NCBI GenBank assembly: GCA_002967695.1
Contig: PUHN01000008.1
Coordinates: 39,073 to 103,072, forward strand
Reading direction: 5' to 3'
Length of the DNA: 64,000 nucleotides
From: Rhodobacteraceae bacterium WD3A24
Lineage (GTDB): Bacteria > Pseudomonadota > Alphaproteobacteria > Rhodobacterales > Rhodobacteraceae
The translations under genes were made by a program, and so were the position numbers. Below are positions 1 to 9,220 of the stretch, piece by piece. The notes under the pieces are model-generated. The model saw only the letters and a program-made list of their open reading frames with translations. It did not search any database and was not told the DNA's origin. How positions within the stretch are numbered: position 1 is the first letter of the stretch; every line of letters starts with the position of its first letter.

Positions 1-1085
<1,085 letters not shown>

Positions 1086-1092
1086 TACGGGT

Positions 1093-1106
1093 GGGGCTTC
1101 GGCCCC
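1093..1106 (+). terminator. TTCG-loop hairpin after rpoD
   Basis: Five perfect base pairs (GGGGC/GCCCC) close a TTCG tetraloop 8 bases after the rpoD stop. No T tract follows directly (an A run comes about 10 bases later), so termination is uncertain. It could instead act as a 3' end stabiliser. Confidence 0.4.
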
Positions 1107-1178
1107 GGCCTGATGCAAAAATTCGGCACGATGCTTTGCCTTTTGGGTCCGCACTTCCCTGTTTGCCTGCCGGGCGCT

Positions 1179-2222
1179 TCAGGCATACTCTTTGGCCGTT
1201 GCGCGAAGCCTGTCTGAATAGTCGTAGATCTCGTTCAGGCTGTTGATCTTTACCCTTTCCTCTTTGCTGCCATCAAATAGGCTGATCTGCCAGTTTTTAG
1301 TATTGAAATGCATCCGTGCCAGGGGCTTCCTGTTGTTGTCGTCCACGAGGACTGCACAGTAGGATTTTGCATCACGTAGATCAACGCGATCGCCGTCAAT
1401 CACGTCGCGGACTATCGCGCGAATAGTCAGCATTCCCTCGATCTCTTCGCGCGTCGTTTCAATCTCTTTCTTGGGATCGGGTTCTGCGCCGATCTCGTTT
1501 TCAGAGCTGTCCTCCAATGCAGTGGAAAGCCGCGCCTGTACGGCGTCCCTGATGATTTCACGAAAAGCCATCTTGGTTGCATTTTCAACAAGCTCTCGAA
1601 TTTGAGCGGTGTTCCGGCCGTCGTGGACTTCACTCGTCACCAGACGGATGAATTCAGTGTTCGGGCTCTCCATCTGATTTGAGAGATATTTCTTAACTTG
1701 AGAGACATATTTCAAGGTTTCTGCGGTCGCCAGAATATTGTTTACGTCGAATGCTGAGCGCTCAAATTTCTTGAGCTCTCCGATTGCGGCATTACTCGCA
1801 TCCAGCAGGTCGAAAGAAAAGAATGGTCGCTTGTCGAGTTTGTTTGGCTCTTCAAGGTCTGTATAGAAATCGAAAATCTGGCCATTGGTCAGGATGGCGA
1901 ATCGCGCATTCGTAACTGTGAAGTAGCGATAAATTTGTGAAAAGTGCTTAATGTCGAGAGAAGTATTGAGCCCCTTGCATTCTATAAGAACGCGGACTTC
2001 GCCGTCTAACTGTATGGCATAATCTACCTTTTCTCCTTTGCGACCGGGTGTATCAGCAGTGAACTCAGGTATGACTTCTGACGGGTTAAACACATCATAA
2101 CCCAGCCCTTGAAGGAATGGCAGGACGACCGAGGTCTTCGCGGCCTCCTCGGTTCCAATCGTGTCCGAATACTCACGAACTCGCGCTGCGAGAGTTTGAA
2201 TTGTTGTCTCCAGTGCCGGCAT
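1179..2222 (-). CDS. Solitary protein with HsdR N-terminal / PD-(D/E)xK nuclease-like domain (COG4748-like)
   Basis: A 347-residue protein resembling stand-alone proteins that carry the type I restriction enzyme R N-terminal domain. Residues about 25-110 hold the nuclease-like core: Asp67 in KVDYAI, then Glu81-Cys-Lys83 in VLIECKGL, matching a PD-(D/E)xK active site, followed by a helix (SQIYRYF) typical of these folds. The C-terminal 200 residues are unassigned. No helicase motifs, methylase or specificity subunit lie nearby, so it is not a complete restriction system. I chose the ATG at 2222 because GGAGGG lies 8 bases upstream; the in-frame ATG at 2297 has no such site. The gene is visibly more A/T-rich and uses more A/T-ending codons than both neighbours, which suggests transfer. 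Function in the cell is unknown. Confidence 0.8.
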   Translation of the reverse strand: MPALETTIQTLAARVREYSDTIGTEEAAKTSVVLPFLQGLGYDVFNPSEVIPEFTADTPGRKGEKVDYAIQLDGEVRVLIECKGLNTSLDIKHFSQIYRYFTVTNARFAILTNGQIFDFYTDLEEPNKLDKRPFFSFDLLDASNAAIGELKKFERSAFDVNNILATAETLKYVSQVKKYLSNQMESPNTEFIRLVTSEVHDGRNTAQIRELVENATKMAFREIIRDAVQARLSTALEDSSENEIGAEPDPKKEIETTREEIEGMLTIRAIVRDVIDGDRVDLRDAKSYCAVLVDDNNRKPLARMHFNTKNWQISLFDGSKEERVKINSLNEIYDYSDRLRATAKEYA

Positions 2223-2230
2223 CACGGAAG

Positions 2231-2236
2231 CCCTCC
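2231..2236 (-). promoter_or_regulatory. Ribosome binding site deciding the start of the HsdR_N-like gene
   Basis: GGAGGG on the minus strand, 8 bases before the ATG at 2222. It favours this start over the ATG at 2297, which lies 25 codons upstream in an A/T-rich stretch. Confidence 0.75.
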
Positions 2237-2379
2237 ATGGTGAGTTGACGAAATTCGCGAATAGGATTTCCTTCGTTGAATAATTGAATAAAACCAAATA
2301 TTAGTCAACTTCGGATTGGGCGTCAGTCATTGCGATTCTTAGGTCGGTTTTAAGAACGTCATGCCCGGGCCAGCGGCCT

Positions 2380-2444
2380 GGGCAGCGCCCGCCCCGCCCC
2401 CATGGGCGGGCGCTTCCGCGCCCACCCCGGGCCGGGCGCTGCCC
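2380..2444. repeat. Strong nested inverted repeats
   Basis: GGGCAGCGCCCG at 2380-2391 is the exact reverse complement of CGGGCGCTGCCC at 2433-2444 (12 bp arms). Inside it, GCGCCCGCCC at 2386-2395 pairs with GGGCGGGCGC at 2404-2413, so two mutually exclusive hairpins are possible. No T tract follows on either strand. The role is unknown; it may be a boundary or terminator-like structure. Confidence 0.6.
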
Positions 2445-2598
2445 TCCGTGGGGGAAAGGGGTGTTGCCGCCCGCGGGTGTTACGAAGCCGGGCCGCCGCC
2501 ATCCGGGGCCACGTTCCGCGCTTCATTCCCGCCCCGCGCCGCGTTATGATTGTGCTCGCCCGTCGCCGGGCGGCCCGCATCGTGCAAAGGAGGCGCGC

Positions 2599-2730
2599 AT
2601 GTCCATCCTCTCCCGCCCGTTCCCCCGCGCCCGAAACCTATGAGGGCTACACGATCTTCCCCGAGCCCATCCGCGAGGGCGACCAGTGGCGCATCGCCGC
2701 GCGGGTCGGGGGCGACAAGGAAAACCATCC
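2599..2730 (+). pseudogene. Decayed hlyU-family gene remnant
   Basis: An AAAGGAGG ribosome binding site precedes ATG at 2599, which opens MSILSRPFPRA, close to the start of small HlyU-family proteins (MSFLSRLF-like). That frame stops at once (TGA at 2641-2643). The body of the family continues in another frame from about 2630: PETYEGYTIF, then PEPIREGDQWRIAARVGGD, the conserved HlyU core. After about 2722 similarity to the family ends, and the C-terminal third is missing or replaced. This looks like a frameshifted, truncated gene, because the translation start is still near-perfect and only the body is broken. Intact members are about 90-100 residues. A sequencing error could explain the frameshift but not the lost C-terminus. 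Confidence 0.65.
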
Positions 2731-2837
2731 GAACCCGGGGCTGAAATGGCGCTCGCCCCGCGCGATCATCGCAGCCCGAACCGCAACCGCCCGAGTGTGC
2801 GGTGAAACGCGGCAAGACCATTCAGGGAGTTACCCGC

Positions 2838-3635
2838 ATGACCGACACCGGCTCTCAAGACCCGTTCGCAATCGCCATAGCCGAAGATCTGCTGCGTGCC
2901 GCGCCCTATGATGCGCATCCGCCCGAGGGGCGGCCGCGCGACATGGCGGCCGGCTATGCCACGCAGGACAGGCTCGTCGAAAATCTGATCGCCGAAGGGC
3001 GGCGCGGGCCGGTCGCGGGCTACAAGATCGCCGCGAACGCCCCGGCGCTGATGAAACGCTTCGGCGTCTCGGAGCCGGCCAGCGGGCGTGTCTTTGCCGA
3101 TCAGTGTCATGAAAGCCCGGCGCAGCGCGCCTCCGCGGAGTTCCACACCTTCGCGCTCGAGCCCGAGATCGCCGCCGTCATCGGGGCGCGTCTGACACCT
3201 GACCACGCCCCCTTTGAGCGCGCGCGCATCGCGGCGGCGATAGACCGCTTCGTGCCCGCGCTCGAGCTTCTCGATCTTCGCGGCGCCGACATGAGCGCTG
3301 TACATCTGCCGGATGTGGTTGCTCAGAACATCAGCAATGCCGGTGCGGTGGTGGGCGCGCACGGCGTGGGCGCGGACGATCTCGATACGGCGCGCCTGCA
3401 CACCGAAGTCATGATCGACGGCGCGCCCGCGATTTCGGTCACCGGCGGGGCACCGCAGGATCCGGTCGAGGCGGTGCAATGGCTTGCGGGTCATCTGGCC
3501 GCGCGCGGTCTGACGCTGGAGCCGGGGCAGATCGTTCTGTGCGGCACCCATGCGCCGATGCACCCGGTCGCCGGCCCCGCCTCGATCGAGCTGCGCATGT
3601 CCGGGCTCGGGACGGTCGAGTTCAGACTCACCTGA
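2838..3635 (+). CDS. 2-keto-4-pentenoate hydratase / fumarylacetoacetate hydrolase family protein
   Basis: A 265-residue protein of the MhpD-like hydratase branch of the FAA-hydrolase superfamily. Members hydrate 2-hydroxy-dienoates in aromatic catabolism or decarboxylate related keto acids. Family features seen are AAGYATQ near residue 40, GYKIAANAP near 67, the metal-site acidic pair in FALEPEIAAVIG near 107, and a C-terminal segment with LCGTHAPMHPVAGPASIELR. The start at 2838 is chosen over the ATG at 2802 because GGGAG lies about 9 bases upstream. No aromatic-catabolism partners lie nearby, so the substrate is not known. It stands alone between the hlyU remnant and a membrane hydrolase. 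Confidence 0.8.
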   Translation: MTDTGSQDPFAIAIAEDLLRAAPYDAHPPEGRPRDMAAGYATQDRLVENLIAEGRRGPVAGYKIAANAPALMKRFGVSEPASGRVFADQCHESPAQRASAEFHTFALEPEIAAVIGARLTPDHAPFERARIAAAIDRFVPALELLDLRGADMSAVHLPDVVAQNISNAGAVVGAHGVGADDLDTARLHTEVMIDGAPAISVTGGAPQDPVEAVQWLAGHLAARGLTLEPGQIVLCGTHAPMHPVAGPASIELRMSGLGTVEFRLT

Positions 3636-3817
3636 GCGCGTGACCGGCCGCGCCGGTGCGATGGCACCCGGCACGCGCCTTCGAGCCCGCGCGGCACCGG
3701 GCATGGCCCCGACCGCCAGCCTGGCCAGGACATCATCGCGGATTGCGTTTCTTCCGCCGATGCGGCCAGACTGCGCCTGCAGGACGCATTGCCGCTTCGC
3801 GCGGCCGGGGTGTGGGC

Positions 3818-5482
3818 ATGATCACGACATTGGCAAAGCGGTTTGCGGGCAGCTTCTGCACCGCGGGGCTGCTATTGGGCACATTGTTCTTTGCGGCCTC
3901 CGTCACGCCCAGCCTGCTTCCGCGCACCTCACTGACACAGGGTGTCGTCTCGGGCAGCGCCTTCGCGGCGGGATACGCGCTGGGCTACTGGACGCGCGAA
4001 TTGTGGCGGTATCTGGAGCTTCCGGCGCTCTACGGCCGCGCGCGGCTGGCGGTGACATCGCTCGCCTGGCTCGGCTGCGCGGGTGTTCTGATCTACTTCA
4101 TCTGGCGCTCGGCCGGATGGCAGGATTCGATCCGCGCGGCGATGGGAGAGGAGCCGACGGAAGGCCTCCATCGGGTCGGCGTCGCGCTCGTCGCACTCGG
4201 CGTCTTCGGCGGGCTGGTCGCGCTCGCCCGGCTTTTCCGGCTGACCTTCGAGTTTGCCTCGCGCGCGATTCGCCGGCATGTGGACCGGCGCGTGTCGCAT
4301 GTGGCCGGCTTCGTCATCGCGCTGGCGCTGTTCTGGTCGCTGGCCGACGGGGTGCTGTTCCGGGTCGGGCTGCGGATGGCGGACTCGTCCTATCGTCAGC
4401 TCGACGCCCTATTTGAGGAGGATACCGCCCGGCCGGTTGCGCCGCTTGCCAGCGGCAGCTCCGCGTCCCTGATCGACTGGACCGAGATGGGCCGAATGGG
4501 CCGCAAGTTCGTCTCCGCCACGCCCGCCCGCGAAGAGATCGCCGGGATATCCGGCGCCGCTGCGCGGCGGCCGCAGCGCGTCTATGTGGGGCTCAACTCG
4601 GCCGAGACGGTCGAGGCGCGCGTGGCGCTTGCCATGGCCGAACTCGAACGTACCGGCGCGTTCGGGCGCGATGTGATGGTCCTCGCCACGCCGACGGGCA
4701 CGGGCATGGTCGATCCGGGCGCGATCGCCGCGGTAGAATATCTCGCCGGCGGCGACGTGGCGACGGTGGCGGTGCAATACTCCTATCTGGCGAGCTGGCT
4801 GGCGCTGCTCACCGAGCCGGGATACGGCGCCGAGACGGCGGAGGCTCTTTTCAACGCGGTTTACGAGCGATGGAGCGCAATGCCGTCCGAGTCACGGCCC
4901 AGGCTCTACCTGCACGGGCTGAGCCTGGGCGCGCTCAACTCGGACCTGTCCTTCGACCTGTTCGACGTGATCGGTGACCCGGTCGATGGCGCGTTATGGA
5001 GCGGGCCGCCTTTCTCGACCCCGACATGGCGTTCGGCAACGGCGGGGCGCGTGCCCGGATCGCCCGCCTGGATGCCCCGGTTCCGTGACGGCTCGGTGAT
5101 CCGCTTTGCCAATCAGAATGGCTTTGCCGATTCGGGTGATGCCCCCTGGGGGCCGATGCGGATCGCCTTTCTTCAATACGCTTCGGACCCGATCACCTTC
5201 TTCGCGCCCGAGACGGTTTACCGCCGGCCCGAATGGCTTGACCGGCCGCGCGGCCCCGACGTGTCACCAGATCTGCGCTGGTATCCGGTCGTCACGGCGC
5301 TGCAACTCATCGCCGACATGCCCGCGGGGATGAGCGCGCCGCTCGGCCACGGCCATGTCTATGCCGTGGCCGATTATGTCGAGGTCTGGCACGCCATGCT
5401 CGACCCGTCCGGTTGGAACGCGCGGGCTCGGGCGCGGCTGTCGGCGCATCTGTCGGAGGCTCTCGGCGAGGACGAATACTGA
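3818..5482 (+). CDS. Integral-membrane alpha/beta-hydrolase family protein (Abhydrolase_9 type)
   Basis: A 554-residue protein with several N-terminal membrane segments (about residues 10-30, 40-58, 80-96, 120-140 and 162-180) and a C-terminal hydrolase domain. The probable nucleophile is Ser369 in HGLSLGA (GxSxG type), and a late GHGHVY segment could supply the catalytic His. This matches the uncharacterised bacterial family with an Abhydrolase_9 catalytic domain and its own membrane N-domain; the substrate is unknown, but the topology suggests a membrane lipid or hydrophobic ester. Start: ATG at 3818 after a G-rich stretch; an in-frame ATG at 3656 would add 54 residues unlike the family. 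It is convergent with the phosphoesterase gene, only 27 bases away. Confidence 0.8.
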   Translation: MITTLAKRFAGSFCTAGLLLGTLFFAASVTPSLLPRTSLTQGVVSGSAFAAGYALGYWTRELWRYLELPALYGRARLAVTSLAWLGCAGVLIYFIWRSAGWQDSIRAAMGEEPTEGLHRVGVALVALGVFGGLVALARLFRLTFEFASRAIRRHVDRRVSHVAGFVIALALFWSLADGVLFRVGLRMADSSYRQLDALFEEDTARPVAPLASGSSASLIDWTEMGRMGRKFVSATPAREEIAGISGAAARRPQRVYVGLNSAETVEARVALAMAELERTGAFGRDVMVLATPTGTGMVDPGAIAAVEYLAGGDVATVAVQYSYLASWLALLTEPGYGAETAEALFNAVYERWSAMPSESRPRLYLHGLSLGALNSDLSFDLFDVIGDPVDGALWSGPPFSTPTWRSATAGRVPGSPAWMPRFRDGSVIRFANQNGFADSGDAPWGPMRIAFLQYASDPITFFAPETVYRRPEWLDRPRGPDVSPDLRWYPVVTALQLIADMPAGMSAPLGHGHVYAVADYVEVWHAMLDPSGWNARARARLSAHLSEALGEDEY

Positions 5483-5509
5483 CGCCTTGCGGCGGCGAAT
5501 GCGCTCCAC

Positions 5510-7498
5510 TCAGAAGGTCAGCCGCAGGCGCAGGAAACCCTCGGGCGTGAGGCCCAGCGGGCTGGGCGACAGCGCCGCGATCTCGTCGAGATGATCGCGC
5601 GCGCCGGGCCCCGTGTCGAACAGCACCGCCCGCCCCGCCGGGGCGCGCAACCGCCACCCCGCGGCCGCCACCGGTGATAGCCGGCGCCGCGCGGCGACAT
5701 GGCGGCAGACGAGTTCCCGGCTCGTCAGATCGCTCTGATGGATGATGGCGTCGCCCCCGGTTCCGGGAAAGCGTCCGCCGCGACCGGCGCGGAAACTGTT
5801 GGTTGCGATGACGAAACGATCATTGTCGGCAACCGGACGGCCCGCGTGGCGCAAGTCGCGGATGCGTCCCGGCCCGGAGGGCAGCCGCCTGCCATCGGCA
5901 CCGAAGCGCGGCGGGCGGGTGAGATCGATCTCGTACTCCACGCCGGAGATCATGTCGAAATTGTAGCTGGGCACCTCGGCATCGAGGAGCGCCATCTCAC
6001 CCCCGCCCGACGGGAGCGTCCGGTAGATCGAGGCGCTGCGTTCGAGCCACGCGCGCAGTGTCGCGCCGTCGATGGCAAGCGCGGCGACAGTGTTGGGGAA
6101 GGGATAGAGACTTGCGATCTCGCTCAGGCAGAGCTGGCCCGCGGGAATGTCGACATAGTTGCGCGGCCCGCCCCGTCCGCCGGCCTTGAACGGCGCTGTG
6201 GCCGACAGGACGGGCAGCCCATCATGGGCCGTGCCTTTCAGAACGCGGCCGATATGGGCGGCCTGTGCCTCGGCCACGATCTGCAGGGTCTGGCCGTGTC
6301 CGAGAAGAGCGAAATAGCTGTGCAGCGCCTGCGGGGTCGTGCCGATCGGCCGCCGCATTTCGCGCAGGGTTTCGGCGTGGCTTTCGGCGACGGCTGTTTC
6401 CACGCGGGCGGCGCTGTCATGGATCGGGGGCGCGGCCAGCGCGAGCGCCGCGGGACCGGCGGAGGCCGGGGCGCGTCGGCCGACGGGCGGGGGCTGCGGG
6501 CGGTGAGGTTGCGTGGCGGCGATTTCGGGCGCGACTGGGCGCACTTCCGAACGACTTTCGACAACGCGCCAGCCGCGGCCGGCCCGGCGCAACTGCAGGT
6601 CGATGAGCCCCAGATGCGAGCCGTGGAACCCGGCCATGACCGCCGGTGTGCCCGCGATGCGGCCTGCGGCGAGATCCGCTTCTGGATGCGCGGCGAAATC
6701 GGGGCCGGGAAAGATCTGATGACTGTGGCCGGTGAGCAGCGCGTCGATCCCCTCCACCCCGGCCAGCGGCACCGCCGCGTGTTCCATGCCCGGTGCGTGA
6801 TCCGGCGCGCCGATCCCCGTATGCGCGAGGGCGATGACGATATCGGCCCCCGCGCGGCGCAACTCAGGCACCCGGATCTGCGCGACCTCGACGATGTCGC
6901 GCGCACGCAGCCGATGCGAGAGCCGATGTTGTTCCCAGAGCAGGAGCGGTGGCGGCGCGAAGCCGATCACGCCGATGCGGATCGGATGCATTGCCCCCGC
7001 CCCGTCGACCACCAGCCGGTCGAGCAGCACATGCGGCGCGACGAAAGTGCGATCCTCCAGCGGGGTGTCGCCCGGTGCCACGACCAGATTGGCCGAGACC
7101 ACCGGAAAGGTGGCGCCTTCAAGGGCGCGTTCGAGAAAGGCCAGACCGTAATTGAATTCGTGGTTGCCCAGGGTCGCGGCATCCACGCCGAGTGCGTTCA
7201 TCGCCGCAATGACGGGATGGACCTCGCCGGGACGCAGCCCGCGGCCCTGCGCGATCAGGTCGGCCAGAGGCGTTCCCTGCAGATAGTCGCCATTGTCAAA
7301 AAGGGCGCTGTTGGCGGCCTCGCCGCGTGCGCAATCGACGAGGCGTGCCACCTGAACCAGGCCCACGCCGGAATCCGGACAGTCGTTGTAATAATCATAC
7401 GGCATCAGATTGCCGTGCAGATCGGTGGTTTCCATCACCCGAAGATGCACGTCGCCGGCGCGCGCGGTCGAGGTGAACGGATGCCGCCTGGTTTCCAA
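5510..7498 (-). CDS. cpdB: 2',3'-cyclic-nucleotide 2'-phosphodiesterase / 3'-nucleotidase-like protein
   Basis: A 662-residue metallophosphoesterase plus 5'-nucleotidase C-terminal domain, like CpdB, which opens 2',3'-cyclic nucleotides and then removes the 3'-phosphate. Motifs in order are TTDLHGN (Asp26, His28), FDNGDYLQG (Asp68, Asn69), GNHEFNYG (111-118), AHTGIG and GHSHQIFPG near 240. The C-terminal domain has the substrate-stacking type segment NSFRAGRGGRF. No signal peptide is present at this start, although the E. coli enzyme is periplasmic. The start used here is a TTG codon and its Shine-Dalgarno sequence is poor; ATG at 7435 would cut close to the first metal motif. Location in the cell is therefore unclear. 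Confidence 0.85.
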   Translation of the reverse strand: METRRHPFTSTARAGDVHLRVMETTDLHGNLMPYDYYNDCPDSGVGLVQVARLVDCARGEAANSALFDNGDYLQGTPLADLIAQGRGLRPGEVHPVIAAMNALGVDAATLGNHEFNYGLAFLERALEGATFPVVSANLVVAPGDTPLEDRTFVAPHVLLDRLVVDGAGAMHPIRIGVIGFAPPPLLLWEQHRLSHRLRARDIVEVAQIRVPELRRAGADIVIALAHTGIGAPDHAPGMEHAAVPLAGVEGIDALLTGHSHQIFPGPDFAAHPEADLAAGRIAGTPAVMAGFHGSHLGLIDLQLRRAGRGWRVVESRSEVRPVAPEIAATQPHRPQPPPVGRRAPASAGPAALALAAPPIHDSAARVETAVAESHAETLREMRRPIGTTPQALHSYFALLGHGQTLQIVAEAQAAHIGRVLKGTAHDGLPVLSATAPFKAGGRGGPRNYVDIPAGQLCLSEIASLYPFPNTVAALAIDGATLRAWLERSASIYRTLPSGGGEMALLDAEVPSYNFDMISGVEYEIDLTRPPRFGADGRRLPSGPGRIRDLRHAGRPVADNDRFVIATNSFRAGRGGRFPGTGGDAIIHQSDLTSRELVCRHVAARRRLSPVAAAGWRLRAPAGRAVLFDTGPGARDHLDEIAALSPSPLGLTPEGFLRLRLTF

Positions 7499-7745
7499 GA
7501 CCCCTCGTCCCCGTCTTGCTGCGGCCGCTTCGCGGCGGACGCGTGACCCCGATGCAACACTCGTGACTGGCCGACTGAAGGCCGTTTGCGTATGCGCGGC
7601 AGGTCAGCATGCCGCATGTGCCGCGTCGTCGCAACCAAAGGCACACCTCAGGGTTGTAATTCAAGAGGTCTGTCACGGGGATTTGCGCCGCGCGTGCTCG
7701 CGTGACAATAGTGCAGCATCGCCGCGAGGGGGAGAGAGAGCAGAC
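7499..7745. other. Divergent intergenic region, cpdB-like gene and nudC
   Basis: This holds the promoters of two divergent genes. A 7-bp inverted repeat, TGTCACG at 7671-7677 and CGTGACA at 7701-7707, could be an operator, but no regulator can be named. No convincing small gene was seen. Confidence 0.35.
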
Positions 7746-8729
7746 ATGCGCCACGCCGAAAGCGTGACATTCGGAGGCTCGGCGCTGGATCGCGCCGACT
7801 GGCTTCGCAACCGGCCCGAGCGGCTGGCGGCGCTGCAATCGGCCCCCGAGGCGCGTCTCCTGCCGATGTGGCGGGGCAAGCCGCTGGTGCATCGTGGCGC
7901 CGGGGGGCCGCGGCTGGCCTGGGTCGGTCCCGGCGCGCGTGTTCTCGACGCCGCGAAAGGGCCGCCTGTGCTGCTCGGTCTCGAAGGCGGCGATGCCGCT
8001 CCTGCCGGCCGCTTCGCCGCCGACGTGTCAGACTGGGAGCCGCCGGGGCTGGACGAAAGCGCGCTGACGGGCTTTTTCGACCGCACCGAACAGCACTATC
8101 CCGGCCTGCCGGCCGATCAGGTCTTTACCGAGCTGCGCGCCGTCATGACCCAGCTGACCCCGCGCGAGGCCGAACTCGCCGCCACCGCGCGGGCGCTTTT
8201 CAACTGGCATCGCACGCATGGCTTTTGCGCCCGGTGTGGCGCGCGTAGCGAGATGACTATGGCAGGGTGGCAACGCCGCTGCCCGGGCTGCGGTGCGCTG
8301 CATTTCCCGCGCACCGATCCGGTCGTCATCATGCTGATCACGCGGGGCAACAGCCTGCTGATGGGCCGGTCGCATCCCTGGCCGGCGGGGATGTATTCAC
8401 TGCTGGCCGGGTTCGTCGAGCCGGGCGAGACGGTCGAGGGCGCGGTGCGCCGCGAGGTCGCCGAGGAGGCCGGGGTGCAGGTGGGCGCGGTGCGCTATCT
8501 GGCCTCGCAGCCCTGGCCGTTTCCCAACTCCCTGATGATCGGGTGCCGGGGAGAGGCGTTGAGCGAAGCACTGGAGATCGACCCCGAGGAGCTGGATGAC
8601 GCTTGCTGGTTCACCCGCGAACAGGTGCTGGCAGTGATGTCGGGCGAGAATGCCGAGGTCAGCGCGGCGCGCGAGGGCGCGATCGCCCATTTCCTGATTC
8701 GCAACTGGTTGGCGGACACGTTGAACTGA
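7746..8729 (+). CDS. nudC: NAD+ / NADH diphosphatase (NudC-type Nudix hydrolase)
   Basis: Cleaves NAD(H) to NMN(H) and AMP, and family members also remove NAD caps from RNA. The 327 residues comprise an N-terminal domain, a zinc ribbon (Cys161, Cys164, Cys179, Cys182), a Nudix box near 222-244 (GFVEPGETVEGAVRREVAEE) and the NADH-pyrophosphatase signature SQPWPFPNS at about 254-262. All key residues are present. Start: ATG at 7746 behind GGGGGAGAG. It is followed after 26 bases by a small SRPBCC gene on the same strand, so the two are probably co-transcribed. Confidence 0.95.
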   Translation: MRHAESVTFGGSALDRADWLRNRPERLAALQSAPEARLLPMWRGKPLVHRGAGGPRLAWVGPGARVLDAAKGPPVLLGLEGGDAAPAGRFAADVSDWEPPGLDESALTGFFDRTEQHYPGLPADQVFTELRAVMTQLTPREAELAATARALFNWHRTHGFCARCGARSEMTMAGWQRRCPGCGALHFPRTDPVVIMLITRGNSLLMGRSHPWPAGMYSLLAGFVEPGETVEGAVRREVAEEAGVQVGAVRYLASQPWPFPNSLMIGCRGEALSEALEIDPEELDDACWFTREQVLAVMSGENAEVSAAREGAIAHFLIRNWLADTLN

Positions 8730-8755
8730 CGGCGGGCCGCAGGGGAGTTATGCTG

Positions 8756-9211
8756 ATGAAACTGAGCGCGCAGGACGATATTTCGGCCCCGATCGAGGAC
8801 GTCTTCGCCGTCTATTCGGATTTCGAGGGGCTCGAGGCTGCCGCCCGGCGCCACGGGATCGAGATCGCGCGGACCGGCAGTGACCCGCTGGCCTGGCGCG
8901 CCCATGGCGATATCCGCGGCCGGCGCACGGCGGTCGATATCGTGCTCGGGCGGTGCGAGCGGCCCCGGCGGATCGACATCGCCGCGTCGTCGAGCCGCCT
9001 GACGGGCGATCTGGCGGTGGAGTTCACTGCCCTGGCCCGCGGCCGCACCCGTGTGCAGGCCACGGTGACGCTCGAGGCGCAGAGCATTCCGGCGCGGATG
9101 CTGCTGCAGACGCTCAAGCTCGGCCACAAACAGCTGCAGGCGCGTTTCGCCGCGCGGATGACGGCGTTTGCCGTCCATGTCGGCAAGGGCCGCGGCGCGG
9201 CCGATCTGTGA
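8756..9211 (+). CDS. SRPBCC / polyketide-cyclase-like domain protein
   Basis: A 151-residue START-like (SRPBCC) protein. The N-terminal pattern of beta strand and short helix (DISAPIEDVFAVYSDFEGLE) and the C-terminal long helix (ARMLLQTLKLGHKQLQARFAA, shortened here to its recognisable part LLQTLKLGHKQLQARF) are typical of these lipid- or ligand-binding pockets. The start is ATG at 8756: AGGGGAG lies 8 bases before it, but only 2 bases before the alternative ATG at 8750. Ligand unknown. It lies downstream of nudC and ends 9 bases from the convergent pheA. Confidence 0.65.
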   Translation: MKLSAQDDISAPIEDVFAVYSDFEGLEAAARRHGIEIARTGSDPLAWRAHGDIRGRRTAVDIVLGRCERPRRIDIAASSSRLTGDLAVEFTALARGRTRVQATVTLEAQSIPARMLLQTLKLGHKQLQARFAARMTAFAVHVGKGRGAADL

Positions 9212-9220
9212 CGGGCGTGC

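Larger units (their letters stand above)
2223..2598. other. Gene-free stretch between the nuclease-like gene and the hlyU remnant
   Basis: The first part, to about 2360, is A/T-rich like the preceding gene and presumably holds its promoter. Base composition then changes abruptly to very GC-rich sequence with nested inverted repeats (entered separately). No convincing coding sequence was found on either strand; the open frames here lack recognisable motifs. The sharp shift near 2350-2365 may mark the edge of an inserted segment. Confidence 0.6.

Noticed and set aside
2402..2911. A 169-codon plus-strand open frame covering the hlyU core
   Set aside because: The beginning and end are unlike any family; only the middle matches HlyU. 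Treated as a pseudogene remnant instead of an intact gene.
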